A stretch of 64,000 bases of DNA from Chitinasiproducens palmae (GCF_900095735.1 NZ_FNLO01000012.1:124404-188403); one strand, 5' to 3'. Counted from the first letter of the stretch, positions 51,040 through 60,062 are shown. The notes: generated by a model from the letters alone, not told the origin. Numbers and translations are program-made.

Positions 51040-51885
51040 ATGAAAGTGACATTCATCGGCATCGGCGCCATCGGCCTGCCAATGGCCCTGCAGGTCAAGG
51101 GAGCTGGCCATGAGGTGACCGGTGTCGACCTTGCCAGCAGCGCGCGCCAACTGGCGCAGGATAGCGGCCTGGCCGCGGTCGACAGTTTTGCCGCGGCATC
51201 CGACGCGGACGTGGTCGTCGCGATGGTCGCGACACCGCAGCAACTCGCGTCGCTGGTCGACAGCCTCGGCACCAAGCTGGACGGCCAGACCTGGGTGCTG
51301 ATGTCGACCCTTGGCCCGGACGCCGTGCGCGAACAGGGCCAGCGGCTGGCCGCAGCGGGGGCACGCGTCGTCGATGCACCGGTCACCGGCGGCACCGCCC
51401 GCGCGAAGACCGGCGCGCTCGTCATCTTCGCGGCCGGCGCCGATGCGGAGATCCGTACCGTGCGCCCGGTGCTGGAGGCGATGGGCAGCGTCCGCGTCGT
51501 CGGCACGGCGCTTGGCGACGGTCAGGCGATCAAGGTCGTCAACCAGCATCTGTGCTCCGTGCATATCGTGGCGGCCGCGGAAGCGCTCAGCCTGGCGCGC
51601 TCGCTCGGCCTCGACCCCGCCGCCGTCCTGGAACTCGTCGAAAAAGGCGCGGCCGGCTCGTGGATGCTGTCCGACCGCGGCCCACGCATGCTGCAAGGCA
51701 CCGACGTCAATGTAACGAGCGCGATCAATATCTTCGTCAAGGACAGCGACCTGGTTGCCGCCGCTGCCCGCGCCTGCGGCGCCGATGTGCCGCTGCTGGC
51801 CATCGCCAACGCGCGTTACCACGAGGCAGCCGATGCCGGGCTTGGCCTGCGCGACGACAGCCGCGTGATCGAGACCTGGGACTGA
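51040..51885 (+). CDS. NAD(P)-dependent beta-hydroxyacid dehydrogenase
   Basis: A 281-residue protein of the 3-hydroxyisobutyrate dehydrogenase family. The Rossmann motif is FIGIGAIGLPMA at 5-16, the substrate loop DAPVTGGTARA is at 112-122, and the catalytic lysine is Lys165 in GQAIKVVNQHLC. The VNQHL...HIVAAAEA stretch resembles LtnD-type L-threonate dehydrogenases, which suggests a sugar acid, but this is inference. It begins 12 bases after the transketolase gene with an AGGAGGAG site and is followed by the MHS carrier, consistent with uptake and oxidation of a hydroxy acid. Confidence 0.9.
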   Translation: MKVTFIGIGAIGLPMALQVKGAGHEVTGVDLASSARQLAQDSGLAAVDSFAAASDADVVVAMVATPQQLASLVDSLGTKLDGQTWVLMSTLGPDAVREQGQRLAAAGARVVDAPVTGGTARAKTGALVIFAAGADAEIRTVRPVLEAMGSVRVVGTALGDGQAIKVVNQHLCSVHIVAAAEALSLARSLGLDPAAVLELVEKGAAGSWMLSDRGPRMLQGTDVNVTSAINIFVKDSDLVAAAARACGADVPLLAIANARYHEAADAGLGLRDDSRVIETWD

Positions 51886-51999
51886 GCGCACGCGTTCCCG
51901 TCCTTCCTCACGTGGCAAGCGCTCGGCGAAGCGCGACACGCCTCGGCCACCGCTGCAGGACGGCGGTGGCCGCCCGCAGCAATGGAGACAACACACACC

Positions 52000-53307
52000 A
52001 TGAATAAAAGCAGTGAAGGCCGCGCGGTCAAAGTCGCGGTCGCGTCGATGATCGGCTCGGCAGTGGAAAGCTACGACTTCTTCATCTACGGCACGGCCGC
52101 CGCCGCCTGGTTCGGCAAGATCTTCTTCCACACCACCGAGCCCATCGTCGGTATTCTCGCGTCGTTCGCGACGCTCGCAATCGGCTTTCTGATGCGCCCG
52201 TTCGGCGGTTATCTCGCCGGACACTATGGCGACCGTCTCGGCCGCAAGGCAGTCCTGTTCTGGTCGCTCGTCGCGATGGGCGGCGCCACCGTGCTGATCG
52301 GCGCATTGCCGACCTACGCACAGGCTGGCGTGCTCGCGCCGATCATGTTGATCCTGTTGCGCATGGTGCAAGGTATCGGCTTCGGCGCTGAATGGGGCGG
52401 CGCGGTGTTGATGGCGTGCGAGCATGCGCCGGAAAACCGCCGTGGCTTCTTCGGCGCAGTACCGCAACTGGGCATTCCACTGGGCCTGCTGCTGGCCAAT
52501 GGCGCCTTCCTGCTGTCGGGCGCGTTCCTCGAAGGCGACTGGGTCTGGCGCACGCCGTTCCTGCTCTCGTTCGTGATGGTGGCGATCGGTATCTTCATCC
52601 GGATGAGCGTTTCGGAGTCGCCCGAATTCGAAGCGGTGAAAGCCGAGAACAAGGTCGTGGCGCAGCCTGCCCTCGAAGTGATCCGCAGCGACTGGCGCAG
52701 CATCGTGAAAATCATTGGGCTGCGCATGGCTGAAACTGGCGGCTACTACATCACTACCAGCTTCATGCTGTCCTACGTGGCGCTCGCGCATGTCTCCACG
52801 ACGAAGCACATCCTCTGGGGAACGCTGATCGGCTCCGCGATCGGCCTGGTGAGCCACCTGATCTATGGCGCACTGAGCGACCGCATCGGTCGCCGCCCCG
52901 TGTTCATGCTCGGCGCGCTGTTCACGATCGCGTTTGGCGTGCCGATGTTCATGCTCATCAACACCGGCGCGGTGATCATGGTGATCGTCGCGGTGGCCCT
53001 GTCGTTGCTGTTCAGCCACGATCCGATCTTTGCCGTCGAGGCCAGCTGGTTCTCCGAACAGTTCCCGGCCAACGTGCGTTCGTCCGGCATCTCGCTGGGC
53101 TACAACGGCGCCTCGGTCATCGCGGGCTTGCTGCCGATCATCGCCACCGCGATCTACGGCGCGTTCGGCTGGCTTGGGCCGGCGCTGATGTTCTCGGCGC
53201 TTGGCGTGGTGTCGGCTTGGTGTGCACTGCGCATGAAGGAAACCGCGCCCGCCGTGGTCGGCCGCAAGAACGCACAGGCGGCCGCCTCGCGTCGCTTCGC
53301 TGGCTGA
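52000..53307 (+). CDS. MHS-family MFS carrier
   Basis: A 435-residue metabolite:H+ symporter with SMIGSAVESYDFFIYGTAAA at TM1, RPFGGYLAGHYGDRLGRKA after TM2 and RMVQGIGFGAEWGGAVLMACEHAP in TM4, all diagnostic. MHS carriers take up carboxylates, quaternary amines or shikimate-like acids, so the substrate of the linked transketolase/dehydrogenase pathway is probably an acid. An ATG at 51982 would add six residues; 52000 has AATGGAGACAAC upstream. It is the last gene of the LysR-controlled cluster. Confidence 0.93.
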   Translation: MNKSSEGRAVKVAVASMIGSAVESYDFFIYGTAAAAWFGKIFFHTTEPIVGILASFATLAIGFLMRPFGGYLAGHYGDRLGRKAVLFWSLVAMGGATVLIGALPTYAQAGVLAPIMLILLRMVQGIGFGAEWGGAVLMACEHAPENRRGFFGAVPQLGIPLGLLLANGAFLLSGAFLEGDWVWRTPFLLSFVMVAIGIFIRMSVSESPEFEAVKAENKVVAQPALEVIRSDWRSIVKIIGLRMAETGGYYITTSFMLSYVALAHVSTTKHILWGTLIGSAIGLVSHLIYGALSDRIGRRPVFMLGALFTIAFGVPMFMLINTGAVIMVIVAVALSLLFSHDPIFAVEASWFSEQFPANVRSSGISLGYNGASVIAGLLPIIATAIYGAFGWLGPALMFSALGVVSAWCALRMKETAPAVVGRKNAQAAASRRFAG

Positions 53308-53376
53308 CGCGCAGACCCCGGGCGCCTGGGAGGCTCGACAACCGTTGGTGGCGGCCGGCCGCGCGAAGCCGGCGGT

Positions 53377-53420
53377 CGCTTCCTCCCCGCTTCCTCCCCG
53401 CTTCCTCCCCGCTTCCTCCC
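53377..53420. repeat. Four perfect copies of an 11-bp unit
   Basis: CGCTTCCTCCC is repeated four times exactly, followed by related CGCGTCC pieces, in the 219-base gap between the convergent MHS carrier and TetR genes. On the other strand it is a run of GGGAGGAAGCG, purine-rich and able to form unusual structures. No gene crosses it. Confidence 0.95.
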
Positions 53421-53526
53421 CGCGTCCGCTCCCCGCGTCCCCTCCCTTCGCGATCATCGGATCGCGATTGACGGGGCCGCCGACGTACCAAGCGCGCGCC
53501 CCGCTCACGCGGTACTGGACGACCGC

Positions 53527-54195
53527 TCAGTCGGCGCTCGCGGCCGCTGCAGGCACGCTCCGTCGGGTCACCCGGACGGTTTCCAGATAAGCGAGGCACA
53601 TCACGCTCAGCTGCGCATGCAGCGCGCGGCCTTCCGCATCGGAAAGCGCCCGCTCGAAGATGTTGCGCACCGTGCCGAAGATGGTCGTCAGCAACATCAG
53701 ATTGACCGTCGGCAGGTCGTCGAAGGCGGCATCGCACGCACTGGCGAACATCGCCTCGGTGGCGGCGTCGACGCGACGGCTAAACGCCGCGAGCAAGGCG
53801 GTGTTGTCGAGTTCCGCCACCGATCGGTACAGCACGCGCGTCACCTCGGCGCGCTCCGTCTTCGCCCGCCAATAGGTCGTAACCAGCGCTTCCACCATCT
53901 GCGCGAGCGGCGCGCCCCGCTGCGCCTCGCATGCGGACGCCACCTTGTCCGCCAGCACGTCCAGATAGCGTTCGTTCAGCCCATAGAACAACGCCTCCTT
54001 GTGCGGGAAGTATTGGTACAGCGTGCCGACCGACACGCCGGCGCGCTCCGCAACATGCGTGGTGGTCAGACGCACCGGACCATCGACGAGCAAAACCTGA
54101 ATGGTTGCCTCGAAAATCGCGTCGACGGTCGCCATCGAACGCGCCTGACGCGACTTCCTGCGGGGTATCAGCCGTTCCGGCGGCGCCACGCTCAT
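53527..54195 (-). CDS. TetR family transcriptional regulator
   Basis: A 222-residue TetR protein: helix-turn-helix at about 25-75 (AIFEATIQVLLVDGPVRLTT, AGVSVGTLYQYFPHKEALFYGL) and an all-helical ligand domain. The tail ends with alanine-rich sequence. It is divergent from an SDR gene whose start lies 70 bases away, so a shared promoter under TetR repression is likely. Start 54195 (MSVAPPERL) was chosen over in-frame upstream residues that run into the SDR gene. Ligand unknown. Confidence 0.93.
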   Translation of the reverse strand: MSVAPPERLIPRRKSRQARSMATVDAIFEATIQVLLVDGPVRLTTTHVAERAGVSVGTLYQYFPHKEALFYGLNERYLDVLADKVASACEAQRGAPLAQMVEALVTTYWRAKTERAEVTRVLYRSVAELDNTALLAAFSRRVDAATEAMFASACDAAFDDLPTVNLMLLTTIFGTVRNIFERALSDAEGRALHAQLSVMCLAYLETVRVTRRSVPAAAASAD

Positions 54196-54265
54196 AAGCG
54201 AATTCTCAAGCGGCACATGGGCTTGTATCTTGTTCGTATCGAAATCAACCTTGCACGAGCGTTTC

Positions 54266-54997
54266 ATGACCCACGGCAACCGCATCGCACTCGTTACCGG
54301 CGCGAACAAAGGCATCGGCCTCGAAATTGCCCGCCAACTCGCACAGGCCGGCGTCCTCGTCCTGATCGGCGCACGCGACGCTGCACGTGCGCAGACCGCG
54401 GTACGGCACCTCGCATCGGACGGCTTGGCGGTGCAGCCCGTCATCATCGATCTCGTCGACCATGCCAGCATCGCCGCCGCCGCGGCGGCCATCCGCGCCG
54501 CTCACGGCCGACTGGACATCCTCGTCAACAATGCCGGCATCGTCGACAAGGATGATGGCGCGCCCACGGTCGCCTCGCCCGACGCGGTCCGGCGCATTCT
54601 CGAAACCAACTTCATCGGCACGCTGGCGGTGACCCAGGCGATGCTCCCCCTGCTGCGCCAGTCCGCCTTCGCCCGGATCGTGAATCTGTCCAGCTCGCTC
54701 GGCTCGCTGGCGCTGAACGGCGATCCCGAGTCGCCCTATTACGCCGCGCGTTTGATCGGCTACAACGCGTCGAAGGCCGCGGTCAACATGCTGACCGTGC
54801 AGCTTGCCGAGGAGTTGAAGGACACATCGATCGTCGTCAATTCCGTCAGCCCCGGCTATGTGAGAACCGATTTGACGGGGCACAACGGTGCGATGTCCGC
54901 CGAGGAAGGCGCACGCCTGCCAGTCGAATATGCGCTGCTCGGCGCCGACGCCGTCTCCGGGCGTTTCGTCGAACCGAATGGCGCGACGCCTTGGTGA
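54266..54997 (+). CDS. Short-chain dehydrogenase (carbonyl-reductase-like)
   Basis: A 243-residue SDR resembling bacterial carbonyl reductases. The cofactor loop is TGANKGIGLEIA (about 11-22), NNAGIVD is present, and the catalytic Ser ... Tyr-x-x-x-Lys is in LSSSLGSL and YNASKAAVNML, with a spacing enlarged by DPESPYYAARLIG, a feature of this subgroup. PGYVRTDLTGHNG is the expected substrate loop. It probably reduces aldehydes or ketones and is likely repressed by the divergent TetR protein. Confidence 0.92.
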   Translation: MTHGNRIALVTGANKGIGLEIARQLAQAGVLVLIGARDAARAQTAVRHLASDGLAVQPVIIDLVDHASIAAAAAAIRAAHGRLDILVNNAGIVDKDDGAPTVASPDAVRRILETNFIGTLAVTQAMLPLLRQSAFARIVNLSSSLGSLALNGDPESPYYAARLIGYNASKAAVNMLTVQLAEELKDTSIVVNSVSPGYVRTDLTGHNGAMSAEEGARLPVEYALLGADAVSGRFVEPNGATPW

Positions 54998-55256
54998 ACG
55001 ATTGAAGCGATGAAGTACAGAGGAAGCGGCGGTGCCGCGCTGTCCGCTCGGTTCGGCAGGCCATGCGGCATCGAACGTTCTCGCCGCGCTACGGCGATGC
55101 GCCGTCCCGCGTGACTCTGCGACGTACGGCATGCTCGCCACGACAGCGCACCCCACGCTACGCACAACGTTCCAGTGCCGCCGCCATCCCGCGAGACGCA
55201 CGCCACGACGTCGCAGACCATGCATGCACCGTGCAAGCGGAAGCACGTTGCTCAGG

Positions 55257-55874
55257 CTAGGCAGCATACCGGGCGAGAAACAGGTCGACCGCCCCTTCCA
55301 GCACGCGTCGTTGCTCGGTCTCGCTCAGCGGCGGCTGTCCCATCGCGATTTGCGGCCAGAACGCGAAGCCTTTGATCAGGCTTTCCAACTGCAACGCGGC
55401 GAACAGCGGGTCGCCGGTTTCTATTCGTCCGTCCGCTGCGGCGTCTCGTACCCATACGGCAACGCCCGCCTCGCGTTTGCCCAACTGCTCGACGATGGTA
55501 CGCGCCAGATCGGGGGAAAGCGCGCCCGCGGCGATCGCCACGCGCGCGAGATCCTGAAATTCCGGCTCGTGCAGCAGCCTCATCTTCGCGTCGAGCAACG
55601 CGAGCAACTGCAATCGCAACGGTTCGTCGGCGCGATAGGGCTTGTCGAAGCCTGCCTCGCTCGTTTGCATCAGGCCGTCGAGAATCGCCGTGAACAGCGC
55701 TTCCTTGCTAACGAAGTGGTTGTACACGGTGCGCTTCGACACGCCTGCACGGGCAGCGATCCGGTCCATGCTGGTCGCTTCGTAACCGTCGCTACGAAAC
55801 TCCGCAATAGCCGCCTGAAGGATTGCAGCACGTTTGCGATCGGTCAGGCGAAGGGGCGTGTCGGGCGAGTCCAT
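55257..55874 (-). CDS. TetR family transcriptional regulator
   Basis: A 205-residue TetR protein with helix-turn-helix at about 13-60 (AAILQAAIAEFRSDGYEATS, RAGVSKRTVYNHFVSKEALF) and a C-terminal domain of the TetR_C (AcrR/RutR-like, RYAA end) type. It is divergent from the metallo-beta-lactamase gene; their shared region carries repeated CACCGTCA boxes and an AAACTA/TAGTTT inverted repeat. This suggests autoregulation plus control of the hydrolase gene. Ligand unknown. Confidence 0.93.
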   Translation of the reverse strand: MDSPDTPLRLTDRKRAAILQAAIAEFRSDGYEATSMDRIAARAGVSKRTVYNHFVSKEALFTAILDGLMQTSEAGFDKPYRADEPLRLQLLALLDAKMRLLHEPEFQDLARVAIAAGALSPDLARTIVEQLGKREAGVAVWVRDAAADGRIETGDPLFAALQLESLIKGFAFWPQIAMGQPPLSETEQRRVLEGAVDLFLARYAA

Positions 55875-55886
55875 GTCTCGATTTTA

Positions 55887-56009
55887 CACCGTCAAGTTTA
55901 CTTTCCCACCGTCACAAACTACACTGCACGGTATAGTTTTCGTTGCTCGCGATTCGGGCGTCCGGTGGCGGCGCATCTCGTGGCACCGCAAGACGGTCTT
56001 ACACCGTCA
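55887..56009. promoter_or_regulatory. Repeated CACCGTCA boxes and inverted repeat between TetR and MBL genes
   Basis: CACCGTCA occurs at 55887-55894, 55907-55914 (exactly 20 bp apart, two helical turns) and 56002-56009, the first and third within TTACACCGTCA. Between them AAACTA (55916-55921) and TAGTTT (55934-55939) form an inverted repeat with a 12-base spacer. The set lies in the 161-base divergent promoter region and is the best candidate for TetR binding. Confidence 0.5.
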
Positions 56010-56035
56010 TACATGGCGATAACGGAGGGGTTTCA

Positions 56036-57154
56036 ATGGGCGCATGCCTGTCTTTTTGCAGACGGACAGATCGAGCGGGCGCGCGGCGTGCCGACTCCCC
56101 GCAGTTCGACGGGCGACGCTTCCGCAATCGCACTGCACGGCCGTCGCTCGGCGCAACCGGCTTTGCGCGCTTGTTGTGGGACTTCATGTTTCACAAATCC
56201 GCCATGTCCGTCCCGAAAACCGCGTTGCAGATAATGCGGTTGACACGTGCCGATCTGATCGCCGCGCCCGAGCGCAGTCTGTTTCGACTCGGACACTCGA
56301 CCGTCCTGTTGAAGTTGCGTAGCGGCTTCTGGATCACGGACCCAGTGTTCGCGGAACGCGCTTCCCCATTCCGATCGATGGGACCACGGCGCTTTCATGC
56401 CCCGCCGATCTCGCTCGATGAGCTGCCCCCGTTGAAGGGCGTGATCCTGTCGCACGATCACTACGACCATCTCGATCGCGACGCCGTCGCCGCGCTTGCG
56501 GGCAAGACAGATGTATTCCTGGCGCCGTTGGGCGTCGGGGACCGCCTGTTGGCCTGGGGCGTGCCGCCCGCCAAGGTGCGTCAGTTCGACTGGTGGCAAC
56601 AGACCGAGATCGAAGGGTTACGGCTGGCACTCACGCCGTCGCAACACTTCTCCGGCCGCGGCGTGCTCGACGGCGATACGACGCTGTGGGCGTCGTGGGT
56701 GCTGATCGAGCCGCCGGGCCCATCCGGCGAATCCGAATTCCGACTCTTCTTCAGCGGCGACTCCGGCTACTTCGAGGGCTTCAAGGAGATTGGCCGCCGT
56801 TTCGGACCGTTCGACGTGACACTTGTCGAGAACGGCGCGTACAACGAGCGCTGGCGTTTCGTGCACATGGTGCCGGAAGAGACTTTGCAGGCGCATCTCG
56901 ATCTGCGCGGGCGTCGGCTGATGCCGATCCACAACGGCACCTTCGATCTCGCCATGCACGCGTGGAACGAACCGCTGGAACGGATCACTGCACTGGCTGC
57001 CGAACACGGCGTCTCTTTGCTGACACCGCGCATTGGCGAGCGCGTCGATCTGTCGGAACCGGCAGCGACGCTGCCGTGGTGGCGTAACGACGAAACCACG
57101 CAGGCAGCGCCTGGCTCCGTCGGCACGCGCGCGGACCGGCCACAAACGCGCTAA
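56036..57154 (+). CDS. MBL-fold metallohydrolase (NAPE-PLD / UlaG-like)
   Basis: A 372-residue metallo-beta-lactamase-fold protein. The zinc motif is SHDHYDHLDRD (H-x-H-x-D-H) at about residue 138; SQHFSGRG, FSGDSGYFEGF and MPIHNGTFDLAMH supply the further ligands. The N-terminal SPQFDGRRFRN element and overall order match N-acyl-phosphatidylethanolamine-hydrolysing phospholipase D-like bacterial proteins. It may cleave a phosphodiester or lactone; the true substrate is unknown. No signal peptide is evident. The start at 56036 has a strong AACGGAGGGG site. Likely controlled by the divergent TetR. Confidence 0.9.
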   Translation: MGACLSFCRRTDRAGARRADSPQFDGRRFRNRTARPSLGATGFARLLWDFMFHKSAMSVPKTALQIMRLTRADLIAAPERSLFRLGHSTVLLKLRSGFWITDPVFAERASPFRSMGPRRFHAPPISLDELPPLKGVILSHDHYDHLDRDAVAALAGKTDVFLAPLGVGDRLLAWGVPPAKVRQFDWWQQTEIEGLRLALTPSQHFSGRGVLDGDTTLWASWVLIEPPGPSGESEFRLFFSGDSGYFEGFKEIGRRFGPFDVTLVENGAYNERWRFVHMVPEETLQAHLDLRGRRLMPIHNGTFDLAMHAWNEPLERITALAAEHGVSLLTPRIGERVDLSEPAATLPWWRNDETTQAAPGSVGTRADRPQTR

Positions 57155-57259
57155 TGCACCCGGCTTTCACAGGCCAGGGCATGGCGAGGCGTTGCGCTGC
57201 AAGCGGCGCGACCAAGCCGCCGGCGCCGTTTCGCACCACATCGTCTTGAAACGATCCGC

Positions 57260-57835
57260 TCAGTTCCGCCGGGCAGCCAACGCAGAGACCGGCGCACAAC
57301 GAAAGCATGTTGCCGCGTGGTCGTTGAGCAGGCCGACTGCCTGCATCCAGGCATAGACGATCGTCGGTCCGACGAACTTGAAACCGCGCCGCTTGAGGTC
57401 TTTGGAGACCGTCACTGACAGCGCCGACTGGCTTGCGGTGCCCTCGCCCCTCAGCGGCTTGCCAGCAACGAAGGACCAACAGTAATCCGAGAAATCGTCG
57501 CCGCCTGCCTGCATCTCATTGAAGATCCGGGCGCCGCGTATGGTGGCCTCGATCTTTGCGCGCGAGCGCACGATGCCGGTATCGGCGAGCAAGCGTTCGA
57601 CATCGCCAGCCCCGAACCTGGCCACCTTCCTTGGATCGAAGCCTTCGAACGCGGCGCGGAATGCGGCGCGCTTGTGCAAGATGACCTGCCACGAGAGTCC
57701 GGCCTGGAAGCCCTCGAGCATCAGGTTTTCCCAAAGCGTGCGAGCGTCGCGTTGCGGCACGCCCCATTCGGTATCGTGATACTCCCGCATCAGCGGATCG
57801 TTTTGCGCCCAGGCGCAACGCGAATGTGCATCCAT
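57260..57835 (-). CDS. tag: DNA-3-methyladenine glycosylase I
   Basis: A 191-residue Tag protein that removes 3-methyladenine from DNA. Conserved elements: RCAWAQNDPLMREYHDTEWGVP at the N-terminus (Cys and His of the zinc site, catalytic-pocket Glu and Trp), ENLMLEGFQAGLSWQVIL, and KRRGFKFVGPTIVYAWMQAVGLLNDH with the C-terminal zinc His and Cys (TCFRC). Length is normal. It lies 63 bases after a TetR gene on the same strand; whether they form a unit is unclear. It is far from the alkB/ada pair at the left end of the window. Confidence 0.96.
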   Translation of the reverse strand: MDAHSRCAWAQNDPLMREYHDTEWGVPQRDARTLWENLMLEGFQAGLSWQVILHKRAAFRAAFEGFDPRKVARFGAGDVERLLADTGIVRSRAKIEATIRGARIFNEMQAGGDDFSDYCWSFVAGKPLRGEGTASQSALSVTVSKDLKRRGFKFVGPTIVYAWMQAVGLLNDHAATCFRCAPVSALAARRN

Positions 57836-57898
57836 CCCATCTCCTGCTGGAAGTGCCGCGACGCCGGCGCCCGACGCGCGACGCCCGACACGCGATGG

Positions 57899-58471
57899 CT
57901 AGGCGTGCCGTTCGCCGCAATAGCCGCGGGCCAGTTGATCCGCCACCGAAGTCAGGATCTGGTCCGACAACGCGCGGTCGGAAACTGCTCGGGACAAACT
58001 GATCGCACCGATCCAGGCGCTCAGTTGCAAGGTCGCCAGCGCCACGCGCCGCTCGGGCGCCGCTTCGTCGACGAGATCCGCCAGCCGTTGCAGCGTCTGC
58101 TTGACGAAGTCGGTGTACACCTGACGAGTCGCATCGTCACACCGAGCGACATCGTTGACCAGGGTAGCCAACGGACAGCCACTGCCCGGATCGTCGCGAT
58201 GGGAGTCGGCAAGGTAGCGGCGCATCGCATCCTCGAGCGCCGTCGCCGATTTACCGCAGGCTTCCGGTTCCGAGCACGCGTCGGCCAGGGCCTGCGCAAC
58301 CAGTTCATCGCGCGAGTCAAAGTGACGATAGAACGCACCGACCGTCAGGCCCGACTCCTTCATCACCTCGGCCAGTCCGACACGATCGATGCCGCGTTCT
58401 CGAAACAGGCGAGACGCCGTGTCCACGATGCGTTTGCGCGATTCCTGTTTTTCCGCCTGCGAATGTCCCAT
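57899..58471 (-). CDS. TetR family transcriptional regulator
   Basis: A 190-residue TetR protein with helix-turn-helix at about 10-58 (RIVDTASRLFRERGIDRVGL, KESGLTVGAFYRHFDSRDEL) and a ligand domain carrying SGCPLATLVNDVAR, the hallmark of the TetR_C_16/LmrA-YxaF-like group. Genes of this group often repress a divergent efflux or oxidoreductase gene, but here the upstream neighbour is the LysR gene on the same strand. Its target is not evident; tag directly downstream is one option. Confidence 0.92.
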   Translation of the reverse strand: MGHSQAEKQESRKRIVDTASRLFRERGIDRVGLAEVMKESGLTVGAFYRHFDSRDELVAQALADACSEPEACGKSATALEDAMRRYLADSHRDDPGSGCPLATLVNDVARCDDATRQVYTDFVKQTLQRLADLVDEAAPERRVALATLQLSAWIGAISLSRAVSDRALSDQILTSVADQLARGYCGERHA

Positions 58472-58591
58472 GATCCCTCTTGCGTCGCCTCGATGCCGAC
58501 CCTGGCGCGCGCGACGCCGCGCGCATGGCGATTTTCTCAGAAATACCCGGTTGGGTACCGCCTTGGCATGCCTCGCGATCCTTTCCGAAAA

Positions 58592-59674
58592 TTACAGCGC
58601 GCCGAGGACTTCCGACGCCCGCTCCGCACCGGCTGCCAGCACCGGTGCCTGCGCAGTGGGCGCGAAAACGGCCGGCACGGCCTTCTCCGTCGCGCCGCGC
58701 GCCAGCTCCTGCAACGGACGTTCCGCTTCGCCGGCGGTCACCGGACAATATCCTTCCTCGATGGTCCCGGACGACAGCAGCGGGCAGCGTTCGAAAAATG
58801 TTGCCAGCCATTCCACGAACACGCGGATCTTCGGCGCCAGGTGGCGGTTGTGCGGATACACCACGGAGATCGGTTTTGGTCTCGGGCGCCACTCCGGCAT
58901 CACTTCGACCAATTGTCCCGTCTGCATGTACGGCATCAGCATATAGGTGAATGCCTGCACCAAACCCATGCCCTGCACCGCGCACATGACCGAAGCGTCA
59001 GCGTCGTTCACTGCCAGCGCACCAGGCACGCGCACCTCCTCGGTCCGCTTGCCGTTGACGAAATTCATGTCGTAGAGCCGGCCGCTCCGCGTCGAAAAGT
59101 ACTGAATCGCGTGGTGACGCTGCAGGTCATCCGGCTCCTGCGGCACGCCGTACGTCGCCAGATAGCTCGGGCTGGCCACGGTAATCTTGTGCAGCGAACT
59201 CAGGCGACGGGCCACCAGGCTCGAGTCCTCCAGCGCGCCGATCCGGATCGCACAGTCGACGCCATCCTCGATCAGGTCGACCGGGCGATCGCTGAAGCCG
59301 AACATCAGTTCGATATCCGGATATTGCTGGCGGAACTCGTCGATCTTGGGCAATACCAGGCAGCGGCCAACCGACGTCGGCATATCGATGCGCAATTTAC
59401 CTCTCGGCCCCTTGCCACGGTGCGCGACGGCGGCTTCGCTCTCGTCCACTTCGGCGAGGATGCGCACGCAGCGCTCGTAGTAGTCCGCGCCTTCCGCGGT
59501 CAAATTGAGACGGCGCGTGGTTCGCTGCAACAGACGCACATTGAGATGCGCCTCCAGGTTCTTGATGATGGTGGTGGCCGATGCCGCCGGCAGATTCAGC
59601 GAGTCCGCGGCACGCGAAAAACTCTTCATCTCGACAACACGGGTGAAGACCTGCATTCCCAGTAGGCGGTCCAT
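58592..59674 (-). CDS. LysR-type regulator of RND efflux (CeoR/BpeT type)
   Basis: A 360-residue LysR protein: winged helix at 1-60 (MDRLLGMQVFTRVVEMKSFS, ASATTIIKNLEAHLNVRLLQ) and substrate domain about 90-295 (GKLRIDMPTSVGRCLVLPKI). An unusual tail of about 60 residues rich in Ala and Glu follows the normal end. It is divergent from a lipase-like gene and an RND adaptor/pump pair, which is the gene order of ceoR-llpE-ceoAB and bpeT-llpE-bpeEF in Burkholderia. There the LysR protein activates pump expression. Identity rests on context plus family. Confidence 0.85.
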   Translation of the reverse strand: MDRLLGMQVFTRVVEMKSFSRAADSLNLPAASATTIIKNLEAHLNVRLLQRTTRRLNLTAEGADYYERCVRILAEVDESEAAVAHRGKGPRGKLRIDMPTSVGRCLVLPKIDEFRQQYPDIELMFGFSDRPVDLIEDGVDCAIRIGALEDSSLVARRLSSLHKITVASPSYLATYGVPQEPDDLQRHHAIQYFSTRSGRLYDMNFVNGKRTEEVRVPGALAVNDADASVMCAVQGMGLVQAFTYMLMPYMQTGQLVEVMPEWRPRPKPISVVYPHNRHLAPKIRVFVEWLATFFERCPLLSSGTIEEGYCPVTAGEAERPLQELARGATEKAVPAVFAPTAQAPVLAAGAERASEVLGAL

Positions 59675-60062
59675 CCGGTTCCCCTTCGGTCAGCGTTGCA
59701 TGGTTCAAAACGGCAATGTGCCGGCGCGACGCTCGTCCAGCGAGCCGCCGCAGACCCGGCCTGCGGAGCGCGAGCGCCGGGGCGAGCCGCGCGGCGCACA
59801 AGTCGCTGCGACGCACGTCGATTGCCTCACGCGGCGCTCAGTTTGCGACTAGTGAGCGTCCAATCAGCGACGCGTTATTGACACACCGGCGGTCCGATTA
59901 TTCGTCGGGCTTGAAAACTGTTCTGGATTATAACCATTTATCAGAAATGCCGGCACGCGCACACTTCGGTCCAGATCGAATGGACCAATGTCCACCTGCC
60001 ACTTCCGCGAGGACCCTTCCATCGCGCCACTGCCTAGCGTCGCGCCGGGTTCCGAGGACCTA
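59675..60062. promoter_or_regulatory. 388-base divergent promoter region of the efflux locus
   Basis: The half nearer the lipase-like gene is markedly AT-rich. GATTAT occurs at 59896-59901 and 59926-59931, 30 bp apart (three helical turns), and TTGAAA at 59911 is followed by TATAAC at 59929. Spacing of the last two is too short for a standard promoter, so the elements may instead be part of LysR binding. A start codon at 59988 is possible for the downstream gene. Confidence 0.4.

Noticed and set aside
50923-53508. 861-residue minus-strand reading frame
   Set aside because: Antisense to the dehydrogenase and MHS carrier genes; composition is low-complexity and no motif is visible.
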